DNA of 64,000 nucleotides from Ilumatobacteraceae bacterium. Lineage in GTDB: Bacteria > Actinomycetota > Acidimicrobiia > Acidimicrobiales > Ilumatobacteraceae. Below the pieces are notes generated by a model, which had not been told where the DNA came from, did no database searches, and saw only the letters and a list, made by a program, of their open reading frames with translations. Position 1 is the first letter of the stretch; each line of letters begins with the position of its first letter. Below, one piece after another: positions 1-7,993 of the stretch. The position numbers and the translations under genes are program-made. The DNA lies in assembly GCA_021299715.1 (NCBI GenBank), contig JAJTEL010000006.1, forward strand, positions 62,001-126,000, written 5' to 3'.

Positions 1-726
1 ATCTAAAGCTGACTGAAGAGACACATCGCCTGCTCTGTTGATGTTCTCTTTCATATAGCGAAGTGCAATGGGTGCACGCTGCGCTAACGATTGGCACCAC
101 TCCACTGCAGACACTTCAAAATTCTCATCAGGAAGTACCACATTGATAATTCCCAACTCCTTTGCCTCACGCGCTGTTAAACGTGGAGAGGTAAACAGCA
201 GTTCTTTTGCTTTGGCTTCACCCAACAATCGCGGCAAAAACCACGACGATCCAAAGTCTCCACTTGCACCAACATTTGCAAATGCAGTCATCACAATGGC
301 GCGCTCGGCAGCAATACGAATATCTGCTGCGAGAGCAATAGACAAACCTGCACCAGCTGCGGCACCAGGCAACGCTGCAATCACAGGCTGAGGCAATTTA
401 CGAAGTGCAGCGCTAACAAGGTTTTGCCTGTGGCGAAGACCGTTAATGCGGTCTTCAACATTGACCGGTGCACTTGCACCACTGCCCTTATGAGATGCGT
501 TCATTCCTTTCACATCACCACCGGAACAAAATGCCCCGCCTTCGCCCGTAATCATGACGACGCGCACATCGGGATGAGACGCAATGACTGGTAGCGCTGC
601 TTCAAAACCTGCGTACACGCCCTCGGAGAGAGCGTTGCGAACCTCTGGGCGATTGAACGAGAGAATTGCGACATTCCCTTCAATACGACCAATGAGATCT
701 GTTTGCCCTGTTTCAAGTGTTTCCAT
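1..726 (-). CDS. Enoyl-CoA hydratase/isomerase family protein (3' end cut by window edge)
   Basis: Reverse-strand reading from the ATG at 726 stays open to base 1, so the C-terminus is missing. The 242 visible residues show the crotonase fold pattern: an early SFNRPEVRNALS segment, the oxyanion-hole motif AFCSGGDVKGM, the second oxyanion region AALPGAAAGAGLSIALAADIR, and a later GLxxxVLP-like stretch. These proteins hydrate or isomerise enoyl-CoA thioesters in fatty-acid or amino-acid breakdown in the cytoplasm. It is divergent from orn with a short shared upstream region. The exact substrate cannot be told; the family call is secure. Confidence 0.9.
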   Translation of the reverse strand, partial: METLETGQTDLIGRIEGNVAILSFNRPEVRNALSEGVYAGFEAALPVIASHPDVRVVMITGEGGAFCSGGDVKGMNASHKGSGASAPVNVEDRINGLRHRQNLVSAALRKLPQPVIAALPGAAAGAGLSIALAADIRIAAERAIVMTAFANVGASGDFGSSWFLPRLLGEAKAKELLFTSPRLTAREAKELGIINVVLPDENFEVSAVEWCQSLAQRAPIALRYMKENINRAGDVSLQSALD

Positions 727-815
727 TACTGCCCCCTCACCTGTTGACAGATTGCCACGCCAACCCTGACGGTCACGAAGTGCACCACTAGATTTGAATG
801 AGTGAGGGGTAAGGC

Positions 816-1373
816 ATGCTGATTTGGATGGACCTAGAAATGACAGGTCTCGACCCCGACCGCCATGTCATTGTAGAAATAGCCACTTTGGTGACCGACG
901 ACGACCTCAACATCGTTGCCGAAGGGCCCGACCTAGTCATCTTTCAGCCCGATGACGCCTTGGCTGAAATGGACGACTTCGTCACCAACATGCACACAAC
1001 ATCTGGGCTCTTAGAACTCATTAAAACATCCACCGTCACTCACGAGGACGCCATGCAGCAAACACTTGACTTCATCAAGCTGCACAGCCCCGAACCCATG
1101 AAGATCCCGCTGTGTGGAAACTCCATTCGCACAGACCGTGCTTTTCTCAATAAGTACATGCCAGACATTGAAAACTGGTTGCACTACCGCTGTGTCGATG
1201 TCTCCACTGTCAAAGAACTGGTGAAGCGTTGGAACCCAGGGCTAGAACATGCGCGTCCGAAAAGTGAAGGCATCACGCATCGCGCAATGGATGATGTGCG
1301 CGACAGTGTTGCTGAATTGAAGTTCTATCGGGACAAAGTGTTCCGTACTGCAGACGAGACGAAGAAGAAGTGA
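816..1373 (+). CDS. orn: Oligoribonuclease (DEDDh 3'-5' exonuclease)
   Basis: The 185-residue product has the usual length for Orn. The first Exo motif is WMDLEMTGLD, with acidic residues D6 and E8. The Exo III region HRAMDDVRDS carries the catalytic His and Asp. Orn degrades 2- to 5-nt RNAs and pGpG and is close to essential in many bacteria. It starts 89 bases upstream-divergent from the enoyl-CoA hydratase, and its stop overlaps the GTG of the downstream metallo-hydrolase by four bases, so the two are probably co-transcribed. The stretch from M1 matches the family N-terminus, which fixes the start. Confidence 0.96.
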   Translation: MLIWMDLEMTGLDPDRHVIVEIATLVTDDDLNIVAEGPDLVIFQPDDALAEMDDFVTNMHTTSGLLELIKTSTVTHEDAMQQTLDFIKLHSPEPMKIPLCGNSIRTDRAFLNKYMPDIENWLHYRCVDVSTVKELVKRWNPGLEHARPKSEGITHRAMDDVRDSVAELKFYRDKVFRTADETKKK

Positions 1374-2425
1374 GTGCCGAAACTCCACGCCCACTGAAGT
1401 CGGAGCAAATGCAAGCAACCGACGAAATTGCTGAAGTTGCTCCAGGCGTCTACCGCACTCAGTTGCCGGCCAACATCACAGGGCTTGGCCACGTGAACAT
1501 GTACGTCATGGAAGACGAACGTGGTGTTGCCGTAGTCGATCCCGGTCTTCCCACCAAAGAGTCGTGGAACGCTGTGCTTCAGAGACTCGGACAACTAGGC
1601 GTTCCTGTTGCTCGAGTGCATTCGGTCATCGTCACGCATAGCCATCCCGACCACTACGGCGGCGCGGAACGTCTGCGAAGTGAGTCGGGCGCAGACGTCA
1701 TTACTCACCGTCTCTTTCGTACGTTCTACGACCCAACAGAGCCCCCCGATGTAGACGCCGAAGAACTTGCATTAATGATGCGTAGCCCATTCGATTCTCC
1801 ACCGTGGGGCGGACCAGCCATGGACATGCCATGGCAACGAAAAGTGAAACTACGTATTGGGCGAGCGTTCCCCAAGTTGATGCGTGTTCCACGCCCATCA
1901 ATTCGGTTAAGCGAAACCGATCGTATGAAGTTTGCAAAGCGTGACTGGATGGCCGTTCATACACCAGGCCATACTCACGACCATTTGTGCCTTTTCGACC
2001 CAGAAACAGGCACTTTATTAAGTGGTGACCACGTTCTTCCCAACATCACACCACACATCAGTGGACTCACTGGTCATGGCGACCCGTTGACTCTGTTCTT
2101 CGACTCGCTAGACAAAATCGGTCGCTTCTCCGATGAAATTTCCATTGCACTTCCCGCTCATGGAACTCCGTTCACCAATGTGGGTGAACGCGTCACTGCT
2201 ATTAAAGACCATCACGCGGAACGACTACAGAAACTTCGTGACACCAGTGCAACGCTGGGGCGTCCAGCAACAGTGATGGAGTTTTCTACTCACCTCTTTT
2301 CGCCACGTGCACAAGGGTCAATGGCCGATAGCGAAGCGTTTGCCCATCTTGAGCATCTTCGCTTGCTTGGTGATTTTGAACGTCGCGATACAGGCGATGC
2401 TTTTGAATACGTCTTGCGTGATTAG
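1370..2425 (+). CDS. MBL-fold metallo-hydrolase
   Basis: This 351-residue protein has the metallo-beta-lactamase signature THSHPDH at residues 89-95 (H90, H92, D94, H95), a later HTPGHTHDH segment and a SGDHVLP motif carrying the bridging Asp. A C-terminal helical region resembles the winged-helix tail of the LACTB2/GLX2-like group. It is translationally coupled to orn by a GTGA overlap. LACTB2-type enzymes can be RNases or thioester hydrolases. Its pairing with orn makes a nucleic-acid role possible, but that is only inference. The 3' end overlaps the convergent thioesterase gene by four bases. Confidence 0.85.
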   Translation: MSAETPRPLKSEQMQATDEIAEVAPGVYRTQLPANITGLGHVNMYVMEDERGVAVVDPGLPTKESWNAVLQRLGQLGVPVARVHSVIVTHSHPDHYGGAERLRSESGADVITHRLFRTFYDPTEPPDVDAEELALMMRSPFDSPPWGGPAMDMPWQRKVKLRIGRAFPKLMRVPRPSIRLSETDRMKFAKRDWMAVHTPGHTHDHLCLFDPETGTLLSGDHVLPNITPHISGLTGHGDPLTLFFDSLDKIGRFSDEISIALPAHGTPFTNVGERVTAIKDHHAERLQKLRDTSATLGRPATVMEFSTHLFSPRAQGSMADSEAFAHLEHLRLLGDFERRDTGDAFEYVLRD

Positions 2426-3192
2426 TTGATACGACCACACCACATGGCTGCATGAACTGTGTCGCTAACGCATAGTTGAAGTGCAAGATCTTCAGATGGT
2501 TGTTCTGAAAACCGAACAGGTTCTTGACCTTCTTCAATCTGAATCACATGTTCCACCACACCACGCAATGGCGCTCGCAGATTGCGGTGAGCTGCCAATT
2601 GTTCTTCAACAATCTCCCAATACGCCGCGTTGTTCATGTGTCCCACTGCATCAAAGTCTGTGAACCGCATTGCCCACGGTTCTGGAACAATTGTGTGAGA
2701 TGTTCCAAAGTCTTTTGCGCGCAACAACAACCGCGCACCAACACTTCGCCCACCTGACGACGTGGACAGTAATTCAACAACGTCATCGGGAACTCGGCTG
2801 GGCTGCAGTGATTCTTTGTCTACATGAACCCATAACGCTGCAGCGTCAACGAGCACTCGTCCGTCAAGTGCCGTGATTTGTGTTCTGCGTTCAGCCCAAT
2901 GAGAGCCAAGACCACCACACCACGTGGTGAGAATGATCTCTTCTAGGTAGGCGGGGAAATCATGAACATCTATGACAGTGCGACGCACCACCCACCAATG
3001 CGGATCACTCCACTGCGCATCACGAGTGTCGTCATTCGATACGTCTTGCAAGTATCGAGCAATGGAATCAAGGCGCAACCGGCCATTAGGGGTGGCGTCA
3101 CCGAGACGCACGCGGCGGCGGGCAGTGAATTCACGACCATGTCCTGCACGGGGAGCCATTTCAAACGAGAGCGAGGCCTGCCGAAATGTCAT
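2422..3192 (-). CDS. Acyl-ACP thioesterase-like double hotdog protein
   Basis: The 256 residues form two hotdog repeats. The first (about residues 20-120) starts with FTARRRVRLGDATPNGRL and contains WVVRRTVIDV. The second (about 165-250) has MRFTDFDAVGHMNNAAYWE, the FatA/FatB-like motif with the catalytic Asn/His region. The architecture matches bacterial acyl-ACP thioesterases such as M. tuberculosis Rv2001, as I recall it. It would release free fatty acids from acyl-ACP or acyl-CoA. It is transcribed divergently from the whiB7 leader, sharing about 90 bases of upstream DNA. Confidence 0.82.
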   Translation of the reverse strand: MTFRQASLSFEMAPRAGHGREFTARRRVRLGDATPNGRLRLDSIARYLQDVSNDDTRDAQWSDPHWWVVRRTVIDVHDFPAYLEEIILTTWCGGLGSHWAERRTQITALDGRVLVDAAALWVHVDKESLQPSRVPDDVVELLSTSSGGRSVGARLLLRAKDFGTSHTIVPEPWAMRFTDFDAVGHMNNAAYWEIVEEQLAAHRNLRAPLRGVVEHVIQIEEGQEPVRFSEQPSEDLALQLCVSDTVHAAMWCGRIN

Positions 3193-3280
3193 GCGGTCAC
3201 CCTATCCGCGGAGCTGAAACCCTTGAAAACATTGAGTTTCATTAATTGGGTTGATTCTGGCATCGCAGAGTGGTTTCATA

Positions 3281-3454
3281 GTGCCCGATATGCGTAACGA
3301 GTTCACCACCGCATTTATGGCAACCACGGCAGCGGCCGTGGCGTTTGCCTATGCAACAACGGTGGCTACTCGTGCGTTCTCAATGTGGTCTACACCGGCA
3401 GTGAAGCATTCCAATAAGCGTTTCACCCGGTGGCCCAGTGGGGTTCTGAACTAG
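3281..3454 (+). CDS. Putative leader peptide (uORF) of the whiB7 attenuator
   Basis: A short ORF can start at GTG 3281 or in-frame ATG 3290 (57 or 54 residues) and ends at TAG 3452-3454, 24 bases before a strong terminator hairpin. The product is Ala/Thr-rich with no recognisable domain. Its last codons (about 3425-3435) lie on the RNA arm that can pair with the 5' arm of the terminator, the geometry expected of a translated attenuator leader. No strong Shine-Dalgarno is visible. A TTGAAA at 3223-3228 could be a -35 element. Whether it is translated, and from which start, is inference. Confidence 0.5.
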   Translation: MPDMRNEFTTAFMATTAAAVAFAYATTVATRAFSMWSTPAVKHSNKRFTRWPSGVLN

Positions 3455-3515
3455 TTCGTTCAGAAAATATCTCGCCAGAGGCCGCCGGGTTCACAACCCG
3501 AGCGGCCTTTTTGTT
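3425..3515 (+). promoter_or_regulatory. Terminator/antiterminator switch upstream of whiB7
   Basis: Two mutually exclusive RNA pairings are visible. The antiterminator pairs 3425-3435 (ACCCGGTGGCC) with 3480-3490 (GGCCGCCGGGT): 11 contiguous pairs including one G-U. The same 3480-3490 segment is the 5' arm of the intrinsic terminator. The upstream arm lies at the end of the leader ORF, so a ribosome finishing that ORF would mask it and favour termination, whereas stalling earlier would free it. This matches the known whiB7/wblC attenuation logic. In vivo use is inferred. Confidence 0.65.
3479..3515 (+). terminator. Intrinsic terminator in the whiB7 leader
   Basis: Stem 3479-3491 pairs with 3495-3508: 13 base pairs with a single bulged A at 3501 and loop CAC. 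It is followed directly by a T-rich run (TTTTGTTTT). It lies before the whiB7 start codon, so it would act as an attenuator rather than as the end of a gene. Confidence 0.8.
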
Positions 3516-3552
3516 TTACCCAACACCATCCAACCCAGAAGGAAACACCGAT

Positions 3553-3903
3553 ATGTACACCAAGATTGACATCGCAGCAGGCGGAGCAAACGTTCAGGAA
3601 ATGGACCTCCCCCTGTCTTCACGCCGTTGCTCAGACGGAAACGGCACTCTCAGCTACCTGTTCTTCTCTGACGAATGGGTCGATATTCAGCGCGCCAAGG
3701 CCATCTGTGGCAAGTGTTCAGATGCCCGTGACTGCCTACAAGGGGCTCTGGACCGAGAGGAGCCCTGGGGCGTCTGGGGTGGAGAAGAGCTGGAGATGGG
3801 GCGCGTGGTGTCCGTGCGCCGCCCCCGTGGCCGTCCACCCGTGAAGTCAGCGTCCGTCACAGCCATCGAAGAGGTACCCATCCCGCGTCACCTCGTAGCC
3901 TGA
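3553..3903 (+). CDS. whiB7: WhiB7/WblC-type iron-sulfur transcription regulator
   Basis: The 116-residue protein has four cysteines at 26, 52, 55 and 61 (C-x25-C-x2-C-x5-C) that would hold a [4Fe-4S] cluster, then the WhiB turn GVWGGE at 73-78. The AT-hook RPRGRPP at 90-96 distinguishes WhiB7/WblC from other WhiB proteins. WhiB7 binds SigA and activates ribosome-protective and drug-export genes after translation stress. The ATG at 3553 is preceded by AGAAGGAAAC, a good Shine-Dalgarno; in-frame upstream codons run through the terminator and are rejected. The C-terminal tail is longer than in M. tuberculosis WhiB7. Its leader has an ORF plus an attenuator. Confidence 0.85.
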   Translation: MYTKIDIAAGGANVQEMDLPLSSRRCSDGNGTLSYLFFSDEWVDIQRAKAICGKCSDARDCLQGALDREEPWGVWGGEELEMGRVVSVRRPRGRPPVKSASVTAIEEVPIPRHLVA

Positions 3904-3907
3904 GCAC

Positions 3908-4489
3908 ATGGGACGGAACCGAAAAAAGGTCGTTGTTGCGGTTCTGTCCATTGTGCTACTTGTCAGCGTTGTCGGGGGGTGGGCCCTCAGCCGATCCTCC
4001 GACGACGTTGACGCCAAACTCACCACTCCTGGGGTCGAACAGACCCCAGGAATTGGTACAAATGCCAACAACACGGGCAAGAAGTTCTCATTTGTCCCTG
4101 TCACCGACTTGTTGTCTGGTGCGGCCGTCACCATTACTCCAATGGGAAAGCCCATGGTGGTGAATTTCTGGTTCTCTACATGTGAGCCATGTAAACGCGA
4201 AATGCCAGCCCTCACCGCTGCTGCTGCAAAGTACGGATCACGCGTCAACTTCATAGGCATTAATCCGAATGACACCGAAGAATCGGCATCTGCATTCATA
4301 GAAAAATACGGAATCAAGTTCACGAATTACTTGGATGATGGAGACCAACTGTCAGAAGCTGGTGTCACCACAATGCCCACCACTTTCTTCATCGCTGCCA
4401 ACGGCTACATCGTGAAGACACATGCTGGCGAACTCACAGCGCAAGATATTGAGAGTTCAATTCAGAATGACCTTGGAGTAACACAGTGA
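3908..4489 (+). CDS. Membrane-anchored TlpA/ResA-like thioredoxin
   Basis: The 193-residue product has a basic start and one membrane anchor (about residues 8-26). A TlpA-like thioredoxin domain follows, with NFWFSTCEPCKREMP carrying the CxxC at C92/C95 and the cis-Pro region TTMPTTFF. It should sit outside the membrane and reduce disulfides, for example in apocytochrome c. Its stop overlaps the ccdA-like start (GTGA), which would supply electrons across the membrane. The nearby caa3 oxidase with a c-type haem fits a role in cytochrome c maturation. Confidence 0.88.
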   Translation: MGRNRKKVVVAVLSIVLLVSVVGGWALSRSSDDVDAKLTTPGVEQTPGIGTNANNTGKKFSFVPVTDLLSGAAVTITPMGKPMVVNFWFSTCEPCKREMPALTAAAAKYGSRVNFIGINPNDTEESASAFIEKYGIKFTNYLDDGDQLSEAGVTTMPTTFFIAANGYIVKTHAGELTAQDIESSIQNDLGVTQ

Positions 4490-5328
4490 TTGCACTTGAA
4501 GGCGACTTCGCGTACAACTTCATTCTTGGCGTCATGTCGGCAGTGAACCCGTGCGGATTTGTTCTGTTGCCTACCTATCTCATGTATTACCTGGGAATGG
4601 AACTTCAACCATCTGCCACACGAGCGACCACTTTGCGTCGTGGCCTTATGGTGGGGTCAGCAGTTTCATCAGGTTTTGTTGGCTTGTTTCTCATTGTTGG
4701 AATTATCACTCAGTCATTCACCACAGCAGTACGAGATAACTCCAAATACTTAGCGTTTGTGGTTGGACTTGGTCTTGTTGCGATGGGACTTCTTATGTTG
4801 ACCGGCAGAAAGCCACGCATCGCCCAACCACAGGTGTCTCTTCAGCGTGAACGCACAGTGCGCAATATGTTCCTCTTTGGTATTGCTTACGCCGTGGCGT
4901 CGATTGGCTGCACCATTGGTTTTGTTACGTCTGCAGTGTTCGGTTCTGTTGGTCGCCACGGTTTTGTCTCTGGCGTTTTCAGCATTGTTCTCTACGGCCT
5001 GGGAATGGCGTCTCTTGTCATCGCCCTTACTGTGGCGCTTGCTTTTGCTCAAGTGGGAATAGTGCAAGTTCTCAAGAAGAGTCTTCGATTTTTCGATCGC
5101 ATCTCAGCACTCTTTGTGTTGTTAACGGGCCTCTACCTGACGTGGTACTGGTACGGCGCCATTACCGACCGCGGTAGCGATGGCGTTATTCGACGTGTCG
5201 ATTCTCTGCAGTCGTCAGTTGTGAATTTCCTCAACGACCTTGGTGCCGTCACTCTTGGCCTTGTCTTTGCGGCAGTCATACTTTTGGCGCTGTGGTTCAT
5301 CCGTCGACCCACCCAACAGCGGTCATAA
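4486..5328 (+). CDS. CcdA-like transmembrane thiol-disulfide transporter
   Basis: This 280-residue polytopic protein belongs to the DsbD/CcdA family. It carries the NPCGF motif at 21-25 (C23) and the second conserved Cys in SIGCTIGF (C142). At least six hydrophobic helices are visible. CcdA moves reducing power from cytoplasmic thioredoxin to extracytoplasmic partners such as TlpA/ResA. The GTG start overlaps the stop of the TlpA-like gene, so the pair is translationally coupled. A C-terminal extra helix and basic tail lie beyond the core domain. Confidence 0.9.
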   Translation: MIALEGDFAYNFILGVMSAVNPCGFVLLPTYLMYYLGMELQPSATRATTLRRGLMVGSAVSSGFVGLFLIVGIITQSFTTAVRDNSKYLAFVVGLGLVAMGLLMLTGRKPRIAQPQVSLQRERTVRNMFLFGIAYAVASIGCTIGFVTSAVFGSVGRHGFVSGVFSIVLYGLGMASLVIALTVALAFAQVGIVQVLKKSLRFFDRISALFVLLTGLYLTWYWYGAITDRGSDGVIRRVDSLQSSVVNFLNDLGAVTLGLVFAAVILLALWFIRRPTQQRS

Positions 5329-5331
5329 ACA

Positions 5332-5931
5332 ATGGAACTCTCCGACCTTCTGACTTACGACGGCGTATCGGAAGAGTGCGTCCTGCGGTCAACCTTTGGT
5401 TTCATGGCGTTTCACGGTGGCTCACTTGAAGAGATGACCGACATCGTGGCGTCGCGTGCAGCCGAACGAGTTGGGGCTTCGTACTACGGCATTCAATTGC
5501 CAGACAATCTTGAATGGCATATCCCCTCCCACAAAGTCACGGCCGATCAATCTCCGTTACTCGACGCATTTTTGTCTCACGTCAACATTGTGATTACGGT
5601 GCATGGCTTTGGCCGCGCCGGTTATTTCACGTCACTTCTCCTAGGTGGTCGTAATAGACGACTCGCATCCCATTTAGGAGACTCGTTGCGCAAACACCTC
5701 CCTGCGTATCGCATTATTGACGAACTTGATGACATTCCGGGGAACTTGCGCGGAATGCATCAAGACAACCCCGTCAATGTGGTGGAACATGCAGGTGTTC
5801 AACTTGAGTTGCCACCACGCGTTCGCGGTTCAAGCCCTTTGTGGTGGGACTGGGAAGGCCCAGGGCTTACACCACATACTGAATCTCTCATTGACGCGTT
5901 AGTGGAATGCGCCACTACGTGGGAGCAGTAA
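5332..5931 (+). CDS. Poly-gamma-glutamate hydrolase-like zinc peptidase (PF05908-type)
   Basis: The 199 residues match the pattern of the phage-type poly-gamma-glutamate hydrolase family: an early FMAFHGGSLEEMTD with His and Glu ligands, then WHIPSHKV, VITVHGFGR with a later His, and a C-terminal GVQLELPPRVR. These enzymes are zinc-dependent and cleave gamma-glutamyl links. The gene begins three bases after the ccdA-like stop, so it is likely in the same transcript, although a functional link is not obvious. The family call is by motif recall only and the substrate is unknown. Confidence 0.7.
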   Translation: MELSDLLTYDGVSEECVLRSTFGFMAFHGGSLEEMTDIVASRAAERVGASYYGIQLPDNLEWHIPSHKVTADQSPLLDAFLSHVNIVITVHGFGRAGYFTSLLLGGRNRRLASHLGDSLRKHLPAYRIIDELDDIPGNLRGMHQDNPVNVVEHAGVQLELPPRVRGSSPLWWDWEGPGLTPHTESLIDALVECATTWEQ

Positions 5932-5996
5932 CTACTCGCTAATTACAACTGAGCGACTACATCGGGTGGAGACACGTACGTGGTCATTGATGATCC

Positions 5997-6632
5997 TTAC
6001 GGAGCAAGACGTTCTGCTCGCCACACTGAACCATTCAGTGTGTACCGAAAACGATCGTGAAGTCTGCTGGGGCGACCTTGCCAGAACTCAATGGAATCAA
6101 TAGACAACACATAGCCACCCCAATGAGGTGGGCGTGGAACATCTACTCCCGCAAAGCGTTCTTCAACTTCTTCAACACGATCGTTGAGGTCCTCACGAGT
6201 TCCCAACGGTTCCGATTGCGGTGATGCCCATGCACCAATTTGTGATGAACGAGGACGAGACGCGAAATACTCATCACTGGCTTGGTCGGACGCCACAGCA
6301 ATTGTTCCCCGCACACGAACTGAACGGTGCAATTGCAACCAGGCAAAGGTTGCTGCCGCCTTGTTGTTGTGCGCAATTTGAATTCCCTTTGCGCTCTGGC
6401 GGTTCGTAAAGAATGTGATGCCATCTGTGGATATGCCACGAGCTAATACAACCCGTGCATCGGGATGGCCCTGTTCATCCAGTGTGGATACCACCATTGC
6501 ATTTGGTTCAGCAGCACCTGCCTCTTCTGCCTGGTGATACCAACGAAGAAGTAGATCAATGGGATTTGGCAACAGATCATCAACATCTAAGCCAGCTGTT
6601 TCGTACTGAATACGACGGTCAGCGATTCCCAT
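5997..6632 (-). CDS. pdxH: Pyridoxine/pyridoxamine 5'-phosphate oxidase
   Basis: The 211-residue protein has the PNPOx features: an N-terminal region ending in PNPIDLLLRWYHQA, RVVLARGISTDG for FMN binding, FFTNRQSAKG, and the C-terminal signature WGGYVLSIDSIEFWQGRPSRLHD. It makes pyridoxal 5'-phosphate from PNP or PMP using FMN and O2. It follows serS with only three bases between stop and start, so the two are probably one transcript. The length is typical. Confidence 0.95.
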   Translation of the reverse strand: MGIADRRIQYETAGLDVDDLLPNPIDLLLRWYHQAEEAGAAEPNAMVVSTLDEQGHPDARVVLARGISTDGITFFTNRQSAKGIQIAHNNKAAATFAWLQLHRSVRVRGTIAVASDQASDEYFASRPRSSQIGAWASPQSEPLGTREDLNDRVEEVEERFAGVDVPRPPHWGGYVLSIDSIEFWQGRPSRLHDRFRYTLNGSVWRAERLAP

Positions 6633-6635
6633 TGC

Positions 6636-7931
6636 TTACGCCTTCGGACGAATGTGTGTTGCGCCGCGCATGTATGGCAACAACACCTGTGGAATGCGCA
6701 CACTTCCATCTGCTTCACGGAAATTTTCGCAGATGGCAGCCCACACACGTGGAACTGCAAGTGCTGAACCGTTCAGTGTGTTGGCGATTTCTGTTCCTTT
6801 TTGGCCTGTTCGCTTGAAGCGAATATCGGCACGGCGGGCTTGATAGTCGCTAAACCAACTCACGCTTGACACTTCAAGCCAGTTGTCGCACCCAGGGGCA
6901 TACACCTCTAGGTCGAAACTGCGATGATGACTTCCTCCCATATCGCCCGTGCAAATTTCAATAATGCGATACGGAAGTCCGAGACCGGCAATAAGGCGTT
7001 CGGCGCGATCACGAAGTTCCACAAGCAAGTCGGGAGATTGCTCTGGTGTAGCCAGCGCCAAAATTTCTACTTTGTCAAACTCGTGTGCGCGCAACATGCC
7101 ACGAGTATCACGACCAGCAGAACCTGCTTCGCGGCGGTAACAGCTGCTGTATGCCATAAACCGCGCAGGAAGTTGCGTCTCGTCAAGAACTTCACCGGCA
7201 TACAACGATGTGAGCGGCACTTCCGCAGTAGGAATTGCCCACAAATCGTCGCGCTCAATTGCGTATGCATCGTCGGCAAACTTTGGCAGTTGTCCAGTTG
7301 CAGTCAGTGTTGCCGTTGTCACCAACGACGGTGGACGAATTTCTTCAAACGCATCGGCATTCATGTCGAGTGCGTACTGACACAATGCACGCGACAAGGT
7401 TGCACCTAAGCCACGTTGCATAGTGAACATGGCACCCGAAATTTTTGTGGCGCGTTCGTTGTCCAATATTCCGAGCGACACTGCGGTCTCCCAGTGCGGC
7501 ACTCGCTGATGATCACCAAAAGACGCTGGCATGTTCACAGGACCCTTGATGACCGGGTTCTCGTGATCACCTGCTCCGTCGGGTGCATCGGCGTGGGGAA
7601 GGTTTGGAATGCGTAACAGAACTTGACGCAAATCTTCCTGAAGGGCATCGGCTTCGGCTTGTAGAGCCTTCTCCTTCTCCCCCAAGGCTCGACTGCGCTC
7701 CATGAGTGCCTCGGCCTCGTCATTTTTCTTGTCACGGCGCAACAGCCCAACCTGCTTGGACACGTCATTCACCTCGGCGCGCAATGCATCGCGCTCGGAG
7801 GTGATATCCCGCAGGCGAGAATCGAGAGTGACAGCCTGGTCGATTTGCGCCGCAAGTTCGGGTTTGCCGCGACGAGCCAATGCAGCCTTGACGCCATCAA
7901 GATTTGTTCGTAGGAGACGGACATCAATCAC
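6636..7931 (-). CDS. serS: Seryl-tRNA synthetase
   Basis: The 431-residue class II synthetase has an N-terminal coiled-coil arm (about residues 28-105) that grips the tRNA-Ser variable arm. It has the motif 2 region SSCYRREAGSAGRDTRG and the motif 3 region in the last 70 residues (EIANTLNGSALAVPR). It charges tRNA-Ser with serine. The start is GTG at 7931, in the expected place (IDVRLLRTN). It diverges from the ABC transporter with about 60 bases between them; no T-box leader fits there. Confidence 0.97.
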   Translation of the reverse strand: MIDVRLLRTNLDGVKAALARRGKPELAAQIDQAVTLDSRLRDITSERDALRAEVNDVSKQVGLLRRDKKNDEAEALMERSRALGEKEKALQAEADALQEDLRQVLLRIPNLPHADAPDGAGDHENPVIKGPVNMPASFGDHQRVPHWETAVSLGILDNERATKISGAMFTMQRGLGATLSRALCQYALDMNADAFEEIRPPSLVTTATLTATGQLPKFADDAYAIERDDLWAIPTAEVPLTSLYAGEVLDETQLPARFMAYSSCYRREAGSAGRDTRGMLRAHEFDKVEILALATPEQSPDLLVELRDRAERLIAGLGLPYRIIEICTGDMGGSHHRSFDLEVYAPGCDNWLEVSSVSWFSDYQARRADIRFKRTGQKGTEIANTLNGSALAVPRVWAAICENFREADGSVRIPQVLLPYMRGATHIRPKA

Positions 7932-7993
7932 AGAGATGAAGGTTACCTTGCCCTGCTTTCCTAGGTCGTGGGGATTATCCGTAAGGTAGAGGC

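Noticed and set aside
3430-3552. Longer whiB7 starting at ATG 3430
   Set aside because: The extra 41 codons run through the terminator hairpin and have no WhiB similarity; the ATG at 3553 has a good ribosome site.
7932-7993. Possible T-box or other riboswitch for serS
   Set aside because: The divergent gap is only about 60 bases, too short for a T-box, and no specifier-loop or T-box sequence is visible.
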